DNA of 64,000 nucleotides from Sporichthyaceae bacterium (lineage in GTDB: Bacteria > Actinomycetota > Actinomycetes > Sporichthyales > Sporichthyaceae), in NCBI GenBank assembly GCA_036493475.1, contig DASXPS010000124.1, positions 1 to 64,000 of the forward strand, read 5' to 3'. Below the pieces are notes generated by a model. That model was not told the origin of the DNA. It saw only the letters and a list, made by a program, of their open reading frames with translations, and did no database searches. The position numbers and the translations under genes are program-made. Numbering within the stretch: position 1 is the first letter of the stretch; each line of letters opens with the position of its first letter. Positions 36,657 through 45,564 of this stretch are shown here, in pieces.

Positions 36657-37823
36657 TCACCTTTGCGCGGTGCGTTCCGACATGCCGCTGTCCCCGGTCG
36701 GGTTGGCCAACGTGCTCAGCGTCGCGTACGGCGCCTCGTGCATGTGCGTCACATGGTTGGCCGATTTCGGGAACCGGTAGGACCCGCTCTCATAGACCAC
36801 CAGGACCTGACCGTTGTCGTACACCGCGCCCTCGCCCAGCGAGGGCGCGCCGAAGCACAGGCCGGGTGCGCCGGACAAGTAGTGGTTCTGGGCGGTGACG
36901 GTCACGAAACCGGGCTCGTCACCGTTCACGTTGTGGCTCATGAAGATGAACCGGTCCGCGGTGACCACCAAGCCGTCGGTGAACGCCGGCACCTGCCACG
37001 CGTCGCCGACCTGGGTGAGCACGCCGTCGCTGGAGACCGAGTACTGGTACATCCTGTCGACGGTCCCCCCGTGGTGCCCGGCCCACAGGTAGCCGTCGTA
37101 GGAGGACATGAAGCTGGCGTTGTAGACCGGCTGCGTGCCACCCCAGCGCTTCACGTATGGCTTGCTGCCGTCGGTGTGCGACTGCTCGAAGGCCGCAGCC
37201 AGGTCGACCAGGCGGTACTTGCGCACGCTCTCCCCGCCCCACTGGGCCTGGTCCTGGGCGAACAGCCAGTCGCCGACCACCGCGATGCCGCCGAGGTGGG
37301 CCTCCAGCACCCGGATGGTGCCGTAGACCGAACCGTTGGACGGGTCCAAGCCGACCAGGTAGGAGTCGTGGTTCTTCTGGTACATGCCGATGACCACGAG
37401 GCTGGCGCCGTCGTTGAACCAGCGCGGCCAGACCGCCATGCCCTGCGGGGTGTAGTCCTCCGACAGGTAGGGGACCGCGAAGGTCGCCTTGAACAGCGAG
37501 TCGTACAGCGCCGACCCGGAGGGGCCGGGGTAGAAGGTCTTGAGGCCCTGTCCGGTGATGTCACAGATGCGCTCGGTGGGCAGCGGGAGGTTGGCCGGAC
37601 GATTCTGATCGGCCGCGGCCGGCTGCGGCTCGGAATCGACGGTGGACGGGTTGGCCTGAGCCCCGCTCGGGCCGCCGGCGGTCGGGCCGGCGGACAGCGG
37701 GACGCTGATCTGCGCGACCGGCGCCACGGCCTGCGCGGACCCCATCGGATGCAAGGCCATGCCAAAGCCGGTGACGGCCGCTGTGGCCACCACCGCCATT
37801 CCCAAACGTCGCATTGCGCTCAT
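36657..37823 (-). CDS. Secreted paralogue 3: two-cysteine repeat-rich protein
   Basis: A 388-residue exported protein with signal peptide (about 5-32, ending near GSAQA). AGGGGCGG sits just before the ATG at 37823; an ATG three codons further in would also work. Shared blocks include FYPGPSGSALYDSLF, TPQGMAVWPRWFNDG, SYLVGLDPSNG, GGIAVVGDWLFAQD, NASFMSSYDGYLWAGHH, DRMYQYSVSSDGVLTQ, DGLVVTADRFIFMS and CFGAPSLGEG. Mature cysteines are two (ERICDI; GLCFGAP). Downstream 168 bases separate it from paralogue 4, upstream region has two ACATGT palindromes 4 bases apart. Function unknown; the motif-by-motif identity with its neighbour is clear. Confidence 0.82.
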   Translation of the reverse strand: MSAMRRLGMAVVATAAVTGFGMALHPMGSAQAVAPVAQISVPLSAGPTAGGPSGAQANPSTVDSEPQPAAADQNRPANLPLPTERICDITGQGLKTFYPGPSGSALYDSLFKATFAVPYLSEDYTPQGMAVWPRWFNDGASLVVIGMYQKNHDSYLVGLDPSNGSVYGTIRVLEAHLGGIAVVGDWLFAQDQAQWGGESVRKYRLVDLAAAFEQSHTDGSKPYVKRWGGTQPVYNASFMSSYDGYLWAGHHGGTVDRMYQYSVSSDGVLTQVGDAWQVPAFTDGLVVTADRFIFMSHNVNGDEPGFVTVTAQNHYLSGAPGLCFGAPSLGEGAVYDNGQVLVVYESGSYRFPKSANHVTHMHEAPYATLSTLANPTGDSGMSERTAQR

Positions 37824-37991
37824 TCCGCCCCTTTGAGCACATGTCACCACATGTGTATTGCAAGGGACTCAGAGTAAGTCTCGATCGGCCAATGTCGTCG
37901 TTCTTGGTGACATGGGTGCCCCGGGTTGAGAGCAATTTTTCCCACCGCGGCATTTACCCAGGTCAGCGGCCTTTGAGACGTCTTGACCCGA

Positions 37992-39080
37992 TCAGCGCGG
38001 CGGCGGATTCAGCAACGCGGCGAGTTTGGCGTACGGCGCGATGTGCAGGTTGGCCACCCGGTTCACCGCGTCCGGGTAGCGGGCCGAGCCGCTCTCGAAC
38101 GTGACGAAGACCTGGTCCCCGTTGAGCACCATGCCCTCGGTCATGCTCGGCGTGCGGAAGCACCGGCCATGTCCGTCGGCCAGGTGGTGGGTCTTCATGG
38201 TCACCGTCATGTCCGACTGCTGGGTACCCGAGGCGCTGCTGAAGATGAAGCGGTCCGCGGTGACCACCAGACCGTCGATCTTCGGCGGCACCTCCCAGGG
38301 GTCACCGAGTTGGGTCAGGGTGCCGTCCTCGGCGACCGAGTACTCGTACATTTGGTCGATTCCGGCGCCGTGGTGCCCGGCCCAGAGGTGGCCGTCGTAG
38401 GAGGCCATGAAGCTGGCGAAGTAGACCCGCTGCAGTGCGCCGAAGCGCTGTACGAACGGCTTGCTGCCGTCGGCCCGGGACTGCTCGAAGGCCGCCGCCA
38501 GGTCCTGCAGGCGGTACTTGCGGACCTGCTCCCCGCCGTCCTGGGCCTCGTGCTGGGCGATCAGCCAGTTACCGACGATGGCGATGCCACCGAAGTGGGC
38601 CGCCTCGGTGCGCACGGTGCCGAACACCCCGCCGGTGGTTGGGTCGACCCCGACCAGGTAGGAGTCGCCGTCGGAGTACATGCCGATCACCAGCAGGGGC
38701 GTGCCGTCGCTGAACCACTTCGGCCACAGCGTCATGCCCTGCGGGGTGAGGTCGGGCAGGTAGGGGATCGGGTAGGACTTGCTGAACGTCTGGTCGTAGA
38801 CGTAGGACGCGGACGGGCCCGGATAGAACGGGCCGTTCTGCGTCACGGTCTGGGTCGCGCAGGGCAGCGGCGTCCACTGGGCGCGGGTGGGCGGCGGGGC
38901 GGCGAACGGCACTGCCAGCGCGGGCACGGTGAGCGGCGCCCCCGTGCGCGGCACGGACGCGGGCGGCTGCGGGTCGGTCTGCGCAGCGGCGGCAGAAACC
39001 GGCGGACGGACCACGATGCTCAACGCGGCGAGAACCGCCGCGGCCAGCGCCATGCCCGTCAACCGACGTGTGTTGCGCAC
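37992..39080 (-). CDS. Secreted paralogue 4: two-cysteine repeat-rich protein
   Basis: A 362-residue exported protein and the shortest, most canonical member. The signal peptide spans about residues 8-32 (ALAAAVLAALSIVV core). The mature part shows FYPGPSASYVYDQTF, TPQGMTLWPKWFSDG, SYLVGVDPTTGG, GGIAIVGNWLIAQ, FASFMASYDGHLWAGHHG, DQMYEYSVAEDGTLTQ, DGLVVTADRFIFSS, GRCFRTPSMTEG and FESGSARYPDAVNRVANLHI. It has exactly two cysteines. GTG start; upstream 247 bases lack other genes, so it could lead the array's transcription, though each member has its own gap. No known enzyme motif is visible. Confidence 0.82.
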   Translation of the reverse strand: MRNTRRLTGMALAAAVLAALSIVVRPPVSAAAAQTDPQPPASVPRTGAPLTVPALAVPFAAPPPTRAQWTPLPCATQTVTQNGPFYPGPSASYVYDQTFSKSYPIPYLPDLTPQGMTLWPKWFSDGTPLLVIGMYSDGDSYLVGVDPTTGGVFGTVRTEAAHFGGIAIVGNWLIAQHEAQDGGEQVRKYRLQDLAAAFEQSRADGSKPFVQRFGALQRVYFASFMASYDGHLWAGHHGAGIDQMYEYSVAEDGTLTQLGDPWEVPPKIDGLVVTADRFIFSSASGTQQSDMTVTMKTHHLADGHGRCFRTPSMTEGMVLNGDQVFVTFESGSARYPDAVNRVANLHIAPYAKLAALLNPPPR

Positions 39081-39327
39081 TACTGCCCCCCCGAGCGGTA
39101 GTTACACCAAGTGGCACAATGTGTGCTCAGCGTAATTAGCTGGACGTGAAGCGCACAGCAACCACGCCCGGATGACTCCATTCGGGGGATTGATTCTCAG
39201 GTTGCGGCCGGCCGGCGTTCATGAATCGGCAGCCTCGGGCGCGCCGAAGGGGGGTCCGCCGCGCGCGGTCGACGGGGCGATCCCCGATAATGGTTCCGCG
39301 CGCACAGGCACAGGAGAGGAGCTGAGC

Positions 39328-39495
39328 ATGGCGGCCATGAAGCCGCGGACCGGTGACGGACCGCTCGAGGTCACCAAGGAAGGTCGCGGCATCGTCATGC
39401 GGGTTCCGTTGGAGGGTGGCGGCCGACTGGTGGTCGAGCTCTCCGCCGACGAGGCAGGTGCTCTCGGGGAGGCCCTCCAGGGCGTGGTCGCCTGA
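39328..39495 (+). CDS. DUF3117 small protein
   Basis: A 55-residue actinobacteria-specific protein, MAAMKPRTGDGPLEV then an RGIVMRVPLEGGGRLVVELS beta-stretch and a short helix. The match to DUF3117 is complete in length and sequence. A strong AGGAGAGGAG ribosome site precedes the ATG. It commonly sits next to pepA or sigma-E genes in actinobacteria. Function unknown. Confidence 0.9.
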   Translation: MAAMKPRTGDGPLEVTKEGRGIVMRVPLEGGGRLVVELSADEAGALGEALQGVVA

Positions 39496-39530
39496 CCAGC
39501 GGCGGCCAGAAACATCGTGAGGCTGGGATC

Positions 39531-41033
39531 GTGACCTCGATGACGCTGGCCACCGGCCGGCCCCTGCTCGGTGACGGTGCCGAGGTATTCGCCCTGCCCA
39601 TCGCCCTCGGTGCCGACGGCCCGCAGGCCGGTCCGGGTGTCGCCGAGGTGGGCAAGGCGCTGGGGCTGGACCTGACCGCGTTGGCGGCCCGCGAAAAGGC
39701 CACCGGCGCGGTCGGTGACGTCGTGTCAATACCGATCCCGGCCGGGTCCGGCCCAGAACAGCTGCTGCTGGTCGGCGTGGGCGCGGGCGGGGTCACCGAG
39801 CTGCGTCGGGCGGGCGCCGCCGTGGCCCGGCGCGTCCGCACCCGCAAGAAGCTGTCCACCACGCTGGGCATGTCGGTGACCCCGGACGGTTTGCGAGCGC
39901 TGGTGGAGGGCCTCGCGCTGGGGTCGTACAGCTACGGGCTGCGCAGCGGGCCGGCCAAGCAAGAGGCGGTCGGTGCGGTCACCCTGCACGTCAAGGGCAA
40001 CGACAAGGCGGTCACCGCGGCCGGCGAGGCGCTGGACCGCGGACAGGTGACCGCAACCGCGGTGTGCCTGGCCAGGGACCTGGCGAACACCCCCTCGGCA
40101 AAGAAGACCCCGGCCTGGCTGGCCGAGCAGGCCGCCACGATGGCCAAGAAGGCCGGGCTGGGCGTGCAGATCTTCCAGCCCGAGCAGCTGGCGAAACAGG
40201 GCTTCGGTGGATTGCTGGCGGTGGGCGCCGGGGCCGCGGCTCGCCGGGGGCCGCGGTTTGTCCAGCTGACTTATGTTCCGGACGGCGCCGCGAAGACGCC
40301 GCACATCGTGTTGGTCGGCAAGGGCATCACGTTTGACTCCGGCGGCCTGTCGCTCAAGCCCAATGACGGCATGGTGGCGATGAAGGCCGACATGGCCGGT
40401 GGGGCCGCGGTGATCGGGGCGATGAGCGCGCTGCGCGCGCTGGACATCCCGGTCCGGGTGACCGGCCTGGTGGCCGCCGCGGAGAACATGCCGTCCGGAT
40501 CGGCCTATCGTCCGGGCGACGTGATCCGGCACTACGGCGGGCGCACCGTGGAGGTGCTCAACACCGACGCCGAGGGGCGGTTGGTGCTGGCCGACGCGCT
40601 GGCCTATGCGGACGCGAAGCTGGACCCGGACCTGGTGGTGGATCTCGCCACGTTGACCGGGGCCGCCACGCTCGCGCTGACCCGACGCATCGGGGCACTG
40701 TTCAGCAACGACGAGCGGCTGGCCGGTGCGCTGTTGGCAGCTGCGGAGACCTCCGGTGATCGACTGTGGCGGTTGCCGTTGACCGAGGACTACCGCCGGG
40801 CGCTGGACTCGCCGGTGGCCGACCTCGCGCACGTGCCGCGCGACCGCAAGGTGCAGGGCGGCGCGATCACCGCCGCGTTGTTCCTGCGCGAGTTCGCCGG
40901 CGCCCGCCGCTGGGCGCACATCGACATGGCGGGCCCGGGCAAGATCGACGCCGACGAGCACGAGAACACCAAGGGCGGCACCGGTTACGGCGTCCGCCTG
41001 CTGCTGCGCTGGCTGGAGTCCTACCGCCGCTAG
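39531..41033 (+). CDS. pepA: Leucyl aminopeptidase (M17, cytosol aminopeptidase)
   Basis: A 500-residue two-metal exopeptidase that releases N-terminal amino acids. The M17 signature NTDAEGRL is present, with KGITFDSGGLSLKP carrying a metal-binding Asp and the catalytic Lys region, and MKADMAGGAAV. C-terminal domain holds the metal-centre residues DMAGPG and is full length. GTG start, 35 bases after the DUF3117 gene. It converges with the O-methyltransferase gene with no gap. In this part of the chromosome it looks like house-keeping protein turnover. Confidence 0.95.
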   Translation: MTSMTLATGRPLLGDGAEVFALPIALGADGPQAGPGVAEVGKALGLDLTALAAREKATGAVGDVVSIPIPAGSGPEQLLLVGVGAGGVTELRRAGAAVARRVRTRKKLSTTLGMSVTPDGLRALVEGLALGSYSYGLRSGPAKQEAVGAVTLHVKGNDKAVTAAGEALDRGQVTATAVCLARDLANTPSAKKTPAWLAEQAATMAKKAGLGVQIFQPEQLAKQGFGGLLAVGAGAAARRGPRFVQLTYVPDGAAKTPHIVLVGKGITFDSGGLSLKPNDGMVAMKADMAGGAAVIGAMSALRALDIPVRVTGLVAAAENMPSGSAYRPGDVIRHYGGRTVEVLNTDAEGRLVLADALAYADAKLDPDLVVDLATLTGAATLALTRRIGALFSNDERLAGALLAAAETSGDRLWRLPLTEDYRRALDSPVADLAHVPRDRKVQGGAITAALFLREFAGARRWAHIDMAGPGKIDADEHENTKGGTGYGVRLLLRWLESYRR

Positions 41034-41672
41034 TCAGCGGGCGGGGCGCTTGGCGCCGGCCAGGATGCCGTTGCCGATGGGCAGCAGCACCGCGGCGAAC
41101 TGCTCGCTGTCCAAAAGCGCCCGACCCAGGTCGCGAACGGCGGCCGAGCGCGGGTCGGACTCCCGCAGCACGGCGCGCTGGCCGTCGGCGAAGGCCACCA
41201 CACCGCCCACGCGCAGCAGGCGCGGGGCCTCGCGTAGGTGCTCGGCGTACTCGGTCGGATCGCCGCTGACCCACATCAGGTCGTAACCGCCATCGGTCAG
41301 CCGGGGCAGCACGTCGGCGGCGTGACCGGCGATCAACCGGGTGCGGTTGCCGGGCAGGCCCGCGTCCGCGAAGGCCTGCTTGGCCGCTCGCTGGTGCTCC
41401 GGATCGGCATCCACCGACGTCAGCACCCCGTCCGGGCGCATGCCGCGCAACATCCATAACGCGGACACCCCGGCACCGGTGCCGATCTCGATCACCGAGT
41501 GCGCATCGAGCAGGGCGGCCAGGAACCGCAGTGCCGCCCCGGTGCTGGGGCTGGGCACGGTCACGCCCAGCGCGTCGGCCCGGGCGCGGGCAGCGCGCAG
41601 CACCTCGTCCTCGGGGACGAAGCCGTCGCTGTCGGTGGTCTGCATCTGCACAAGGATCTCGGACACGGTCAT
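41034..41672 (-). CDS. Class I SAM-dependent O-methyltransferase (sigE-adjacent)
   Basis: A 212-residue catechol-type O-methyltransferase. The SAM-binding motif is VIEIGTGAGVSALW, followed by the acidic loop SVDADPEHQ. The sequence is close in form to the mycobacterial methyltransferase encoded divergently from sigE (Rv1220c type). Usual DxD metal site reads DLMWVSGDP, where the first metal Asp is changed to VSGD, so metal dependence is uncertain. The start is ATG at 41672, 128 bases from the divergent sigE start. Substrate unknown. Confidence 0.88.
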   Translation of the reverse strand: MTVSEILVQMQTTDSDGFVPEDEVLRAARARADALGVTVPSPSTGAALRFLAALLDAHSVIEIGTGAGVSALWMLRGMRPDGVLTSVDADPEHQRAAKQAFADAGLPGNRTRLIAGHAADVLPRLTDGGYDLMWVSGDPTEYAEHLREAPRLLRVGGVVAFADGQRAVLRESDPRSAAVRDLGRALLDSEQFAAVLLPIGNGILAGAKRPAR

Positions 41673-41710
41673 CTGTCGCCTCCGAGCAGCAGCCTATTGG
41701 CGCGACACCG

Positions 41711-41736
41711 GGAACTTTGCCGACCCGCCGCGCGTT
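41711..41736 (+). promoter_or_regulatory. Putative ECF sigma-factor promoter of sigE
   Basis: GGAACT at 41711-41716 and CGTT at 41733-41736 are separated by 16 bases, matching the GGAAC-N16-CGTT form recognised by SigE/SigH-type ECF factors in actinobacteria. It lies 65 bases before the sigE ATG on the right strand, which would give positive self-regulation. Sequence match only. Confidence 0.55.
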
Positions 41737-41800
41737 TCCCACAGCAGGTTGAGACAGAGGCCATAGCCGTTGCACAGGGAGCGGCACAAGGTTGGGATAC

Positions 41801-42391
41801 ATGAGGACACTGCAGGTGGACCAGGTCCCGCTGCCGGCCGCCGCTGAATGGACGCCCCCCTCGTGGGAGGAAATTGTCCGCACCCACTCCGCCCGGGTCT
41901 ACCGACTCGCCTACCGCTTGACGGGCGATCAGCACGACGCCGAGGACCTCACCCAGGAGGTCTTCGTCCGTGTGTTCCGGTCGCTGTCCAGCTATACGCC
42001 CGGCACGTTCGAGGGCTGGTTGCACCGGATCACCACGAACCTGTTCCTCGACCAGGTCCGCCGCAAGCGCCGAATCCGTTTCGAGGGCTTGGCGGACGAC
42101 GCGCACGAGCGCCTGCCCGGTCGCGAGCCCAGCCCGGCGCAGGTCTTCGACGATCGTCATCTGGACGCCGACGTTCAGCGTGCCCTGGACGACCTGCCGC
42201 TGGAGTTCCGCGTTGCGGTCGTGCTGTGCGACATCGAGGGCCTGTCCTACGAGGAGATCGCGGCCACCCTGGACATCAAGCTCGGCACCGTGCGCAGCCG
42301 GGTGCACCGCGGCCGCACCCGGTTGCGGGCGTCGCTGGAGCACCGCGCGCGGCGCCACGAGGTGCCCGCACAGCGTGAGGTAGAGGCGTGA
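41801..42391 (+). CDS. sigE: ECF sigma factor SigE
   Basis: A 196-residue group 4 sigma factor of the cell-envelope stress response. Region 2 ([20 protein letters not shown], then [19 protein letters not shown]) and region 4 ([20 protein letters not shown], then [20 protein letters not shown]) are both complete. The closeness to mycobacterial and streptomycete SigE and the neighbouring O-methyltransferase support the assignment. An ATG at 41801 with AAGG upstream is chosen over an earlier in-frame TTG. The anti-sigma gene overlaps its stop. Activity is expected to be held by that zinc anti-sigma factor. Confidence 0.93.
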   Translation: MRTLQVDQVPLPAAAEWTPPSWEEIVRTHSARVYRLAYRLTGDQHDAEDLTQEVFVRVFRSLSSYTPGTFEGWLHRITTNLFLDQVRRKRRIRFEGLADDAHERLPGREPSPAQVFDDRHLDADVQRALDDLPLEFRVAVVLCDIEGLSYEEIAATLDIKLGTVRSRVHRGRTRLRASLEHRARRHEVPAQREVEA

Positions 42392-42942
42392 CCGAGCAGC
42401 CACGTCACCACCTGGGTCACCGCCTGAGCGGTTACCTGGACGGTGAGTTGCCGCGCGGGACCCGGCAACTGGTCTCCGCGCATCTGTCGTTGTGCTCGAC
42501 CTGTCGGGTGGCCGCGGTCAAGGATTCGCACACCAAGGCGGGGCTACGTGAGCACGGTGCGCCCGCCCCGTCGGACTCGCTGATGAGCTCGCTGTTGTCC
42601 ATCCCATCCGCTGACGGGCCGTCAGTGTTGGCAGGCGCGGACAAGGGCTTCCCGGTACACACCCCGGCGCATCGCCGCCGACTGCCCGGTGCGCACCTGC
42701 TGGCCGCCGGGGTGGCCGGGGTGGCCGCGCTGACCGTCGGCTCCGCGGTGTTGTCCGACGGCTCCATCGCGCACTCGCACGCGGTCCGCCACGCGTCGGT
42801 GGGCGGCGGACTGTCGGCCGGGCCGACGATCTCCGACGCCGATGACACCGCGCCGGCGCAGGGCGACGTCTGGGTGCCGGACCCGATCGCACTGCCCACG
42901 CTGCCGCACATCGAGGGCGCGGAGTTGGTCCGCGCCCGCTGA
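42388..42942 (+). CDS. rseA: Zinc-finger anti-sigma factor (RseA-like)
   Basis: A 184-residue regulator with an N-terminal ZAS domain. The H-x3-C-x2-C pattern is His32, Cys36, Cys39 in [10 protein letters not shown] hydrophobic stretch (about 101-123, [19 protein letters not shown]) may be a membrane helix, with a roughly 60-residue acidic outer tail. The GTG start overlaps the sigE stop by four bases, ensuring balanced production of sigma and anti-sigma. It should bind SigE and release it on envelope or redox stress. Confidence 0.9.
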   Translation: MTEQPRHHLGHRLSGYLDGELPRGTRQLVSAHLSLCSTCRVAAVKDSHTKAGLREHGAPAPSDSLMSSLLSIPSADGPSVLAGADKGFPVHTPAHRRRLPGAHLLAAGVAGVAALTVGSAVLSDGSIAHSHAVRHASVGGGLSAGPTISDADDTAPAQGDVWVPDPIALPTLPHIEGAELVRAR

Positions 42943-43041
42943 GCCTGCCACCCGCAGTTCGCCCGCCGGTCGCGTCCTTGCCAAACGCTGTGCTGCAGGC
43001 GAGTAGTGTGCGCGCAATCTCGGGGAAGCGGGGAGGGCTCG

Positions 43042-45564
43042 GTGCCTGACGTGCTGTTGTCGCTGGTCGTCCCGATGTACGGGGTGGCGGGCTACCTGGC
43101 TGACTTCCTCGCCTCGTTGGATGCCGCCGACGGCGGCCTGCACGACATCGAGTTGGTGTTCGTCGACGACGGCTCCACCGATGGATCCGGGCAGATCGCC
43201 GCTGCGTGGTTGGCCGCGCGTCCGGGCGTGCGTGGGCAGCTATTGACCCTGGAGAACGGCGGACCGGCTGCCGCCCGCCTCGCCGGCCTGGCCGAGGTGA
43301 CCGGCGCGTGGGTCACCTTCCCGGATCCCGACGACATCCTGACGCCGAGTTACCTGCAGGTGGTGCGCGAGTTCCTGCACTCGCCGCAGTGTGCGGACGT
43401 GCACTTGGTGACCACCAACCTGGTGTTCTGGCACGAGGCAACCGGGGAGCGTTCCGACACCCATCCGCTGCGGTTCAAGTTCGCCGACGCCCACCATCGC
43501 GTAGTGGATTTGGCGACCCAACCCCGGTTCGTGCACCTGTCCGCGCCGACCGCCTGCTTCCGCCGCGCCGAGCTGCAGGCGCAGGAGCTGAGCGTCGACC
43601 CACGTGTCCGGCCCACGTTCGAGGACGCTTATCTGACGGCGCTTCACTTGGCGGCCTATGAGCACCCGCGGCTGGCGTTATTGGAGGACGCGGTCTACCT
43701 GTATCGCAAGCGGGCCGACGAAAGCTCCGCGGTGCAGTCCGGGTGGAGTATGCGGGGGAAGTACTGCGATGTCCCGCGCTATGGCTGGCTGGAGCTGCTG
43801 CGCCGGGTGGCCGAGCAACGCGGCAGGGTGCCGGTCTGGACACAGAACGTGGTGCTCTACGACGCGCTGCGGTACTTCCGTCGGGAACGTCGTCGCGGTT
43901 CGCCCACATCGCGGATCCCGCAGGAGTGGAAGGACGAGTTTCTCGCGTTGTTCCGCGAGGTGCTCACGCTGATCGATGCCCGGACCATCGAGGAGTACAA
44001 GATCACCCCGGTGTCGGCGGACCTGCGCCGGGCGCTGCTCCACGGGCTGAAGGCGCCGGGCCCGCCGGTGTCGCAATGTTGGTTCGACCAGTTGGACATC
44101 GACCGTCGGCTGGTGCGGGTGCGGCACTTCCGCGACGTCAAGGGCGAGGAATTCCGGGTGCGGGGCAAGGCGGTGCAGCCGGTTTTCGGCAAGGTCCGCG
44201 AGCGGTCCTGGTTCGGCCGGCCGTTGGTCACCGAACGGATCGCCTGGCTGCCCGCGGTCGGCACGGTGTCGGTGTGGGTGGACGGTGAACCGTGCCAGGC
44301 GATCGTCGGCCCGCCCGCCGGACGTCGATACTCGTTGGGGGCCGGCGCGATCTGGCGCGGGCTGGCCGACCGCGAGCCCCCGGCCGATGAGCAGACGCCC
44401 GGTCCGGTCGGCGACACCGGCACGTTCGCCGTGCTGCGCGAGGCCATTCAGTGGGAGCGTCCGGCGCCGAAAGAGCTGGTCGACAACGCCTTGGGACGGG
44501 TGGCCGCGCGCAGCGGCTGGTCGCGGCGTCGCTACGCAGATGCCTGGCTGCTCACCGACGGCCGGGCGGCCGCGCGGGGCGACGCCGAACACCTGTACCG
44601 CTACCTGCGCACGCGCCAGGCCGGGGTGAACGCCTGGTTCCTGCTCGGCCGGGAGAGCGGCGATTGGGAGCGGCTGTCCGCCGAGGACTTCCGGCTGATC
44701 GCGTACGGCAGCCGGGACCACGACATGGCGCTGTCGCATGCTCGGCACCTGATCGCCTCCACCCCGGAGGTGGCGGCCTTCTGCCCGGTCTCCGTCGAGT
44801 TGCCCGCCGGTGCGCGGCGTACCTACCTGGCGCCGGGTCCAGCCACCGCGGTCCCTGCCCGCGCCCTGGAGAGCCTGGATCTGGTGCTCACCCCGACCCT
44901 GGCCGAGCAGCTGGCGCTGGTTTCTGACGGATCCTCATCCCTGCTCACCGACCGGGAGGTCCGGGTCGCCGGCGCGCCGCGCTTCGATCGACTCCTGGAG
45001 GCCGGCCGGGGGCTGCCACCGGGCGGGCCGACCATGTTGGTGGTCCCGGTCGGGGAGTCCGGGCCGGCGGAGTGGCGGGCGCTGCTGGCCCGCGAGGACG
45101 TCCGCGGTGCGGACCTGCGCACCGTGCTGCTCACCGATGTCGAGCGGGCCGGGGCGCTGAGCGGGGGCACGGTGCCGGGCGGGATCGAGATGTACGACCT
45201 GCACCGCTCGGATACGGCCGCGCTGTTGGCCCGGGCCACTGTGGTGCTCACCGACGAGGCCCCGCTGACCCTGGACGCGGCCTGGTTGGGTCGCGCGGTG
45301 GTGCACCTGCAGCCCGGTGAGCCCTCCGCGGCCGGCTGGGCCTTCCGTGATCTCGGTCTGGGTCCGGTGACCACCGACGCGAACGCGGCGATGGCCGCGG
45401 TGCACGCCGCGCTGGATCGCGGCGGGGTGCCGGAGGCCGGCCATGCGCAGCGCGCGGCCGAGGTCTTCGGCGAGCGCGGCACCGGGTGCTGCGAACGGTC
45501 CTATGCAGCGGTATGCGGCCTGACCCGGCAGCTCTCCCACAAGCAGCTATTCCGCCGCCCCTAG
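43042..45564 (+). CDS. Bifunctional GT2 glycosyltransferase / CDP-glycerol glycerophosphotransferase-like protein
   Basis: An 840-residue two-part enzyme. Residues 6-230 form a GT2 domain, with VVPMYG, VFVDDGSTDGSG (Asp42-Asp43) and FPDPDDILTP as nucleotide-sugar and metal sites. Residues about 490-840 resemble the TagF/TarF family that polymerises glycerol-phosphate (SRRRYADAWLLTDGRAA, then EHLYRYLR). The HxD-like catalytic residues of TagF are hard to place, so the activity is unproven. Same layout is known in actinobacterial wall teichoic-acid-like loci. GTG start with GGGAGGG before it. It opens the surface-glycan region and converges with the next gene by four bases. Confidence 0.82.
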   Translation: MPDVLLSLVVPMYGVAGYLADFLASLDAADGGLHDIELVFVDDGSTDGSGQIAAAWLAARPGVRGQLLTLENGGPAAARLAGLAEVTGAWVTFPDPDDILTPSYLQVVREFLHSPQCADVHLVTTNLVFWHEATGERSDTHPLRFKFADAHHRVVDLATQPRFVHLSAPTACFRRAELQAQELSVDPRVRPTFEDAYLTALHLAAYEHPRLALLEDAVYLYRKRADESSAVQSGWSMRGKYCDVPRYGWLELLRRVAEQRGRVPVWTQNVVLYDALRYFRRERRRGSPTSRIPQEWKDEFLALFREVLTLIDARTIEEYKITPVSADLRRALLHGLKAPGPPVSQCWFDQLDIDRRLVRVRHFRDVKGEEFRVRGKAVQPVFGKVRERSWFGRPLVTERIAWLPAVGTVSVWVDGEPCQAIVGPPAGRRYSLGAGAIWRGLADREPPADEQTPGPVGDTGTFAVLREAIQWERPAPKELVDNALGRVAARSGWSRRRYADAWLLTDGRAAARGDAEHLYRYLRTRQAGVNAWFLLGRESGDWERLSAEDFRLIAYGSRDHDMALSHARHLIASTPEVAAFCPVSVELPAGARRTYLAPGPATAVPARALESLDLVLTPTLAEQLALVSDGSSSLLTDREVRVAGAPRFDRLLEAGRGLPPGGPTMLVVPVGESGPAEWRALLAREDVRGADLRTVLLTDVERAGALSGGTVPGGIEMYDLHRSDTAALLARATVVLTDEAPLTLDAAWLGRAVVHLQPGEPSAAGWAFRDLGLGPVTTDANAAMAAVHAALDRGGVPEAGHAQRAAEVFGERGTGCCERSYAAVCGLTRQLSHKQLFRRP

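Noticed and set aside
37837-37858. Two ACATGT palindromes before paralogue 3 as a shared operator
   Set aside because: I could not find the same motif before paralogues 1, 2 or 4.
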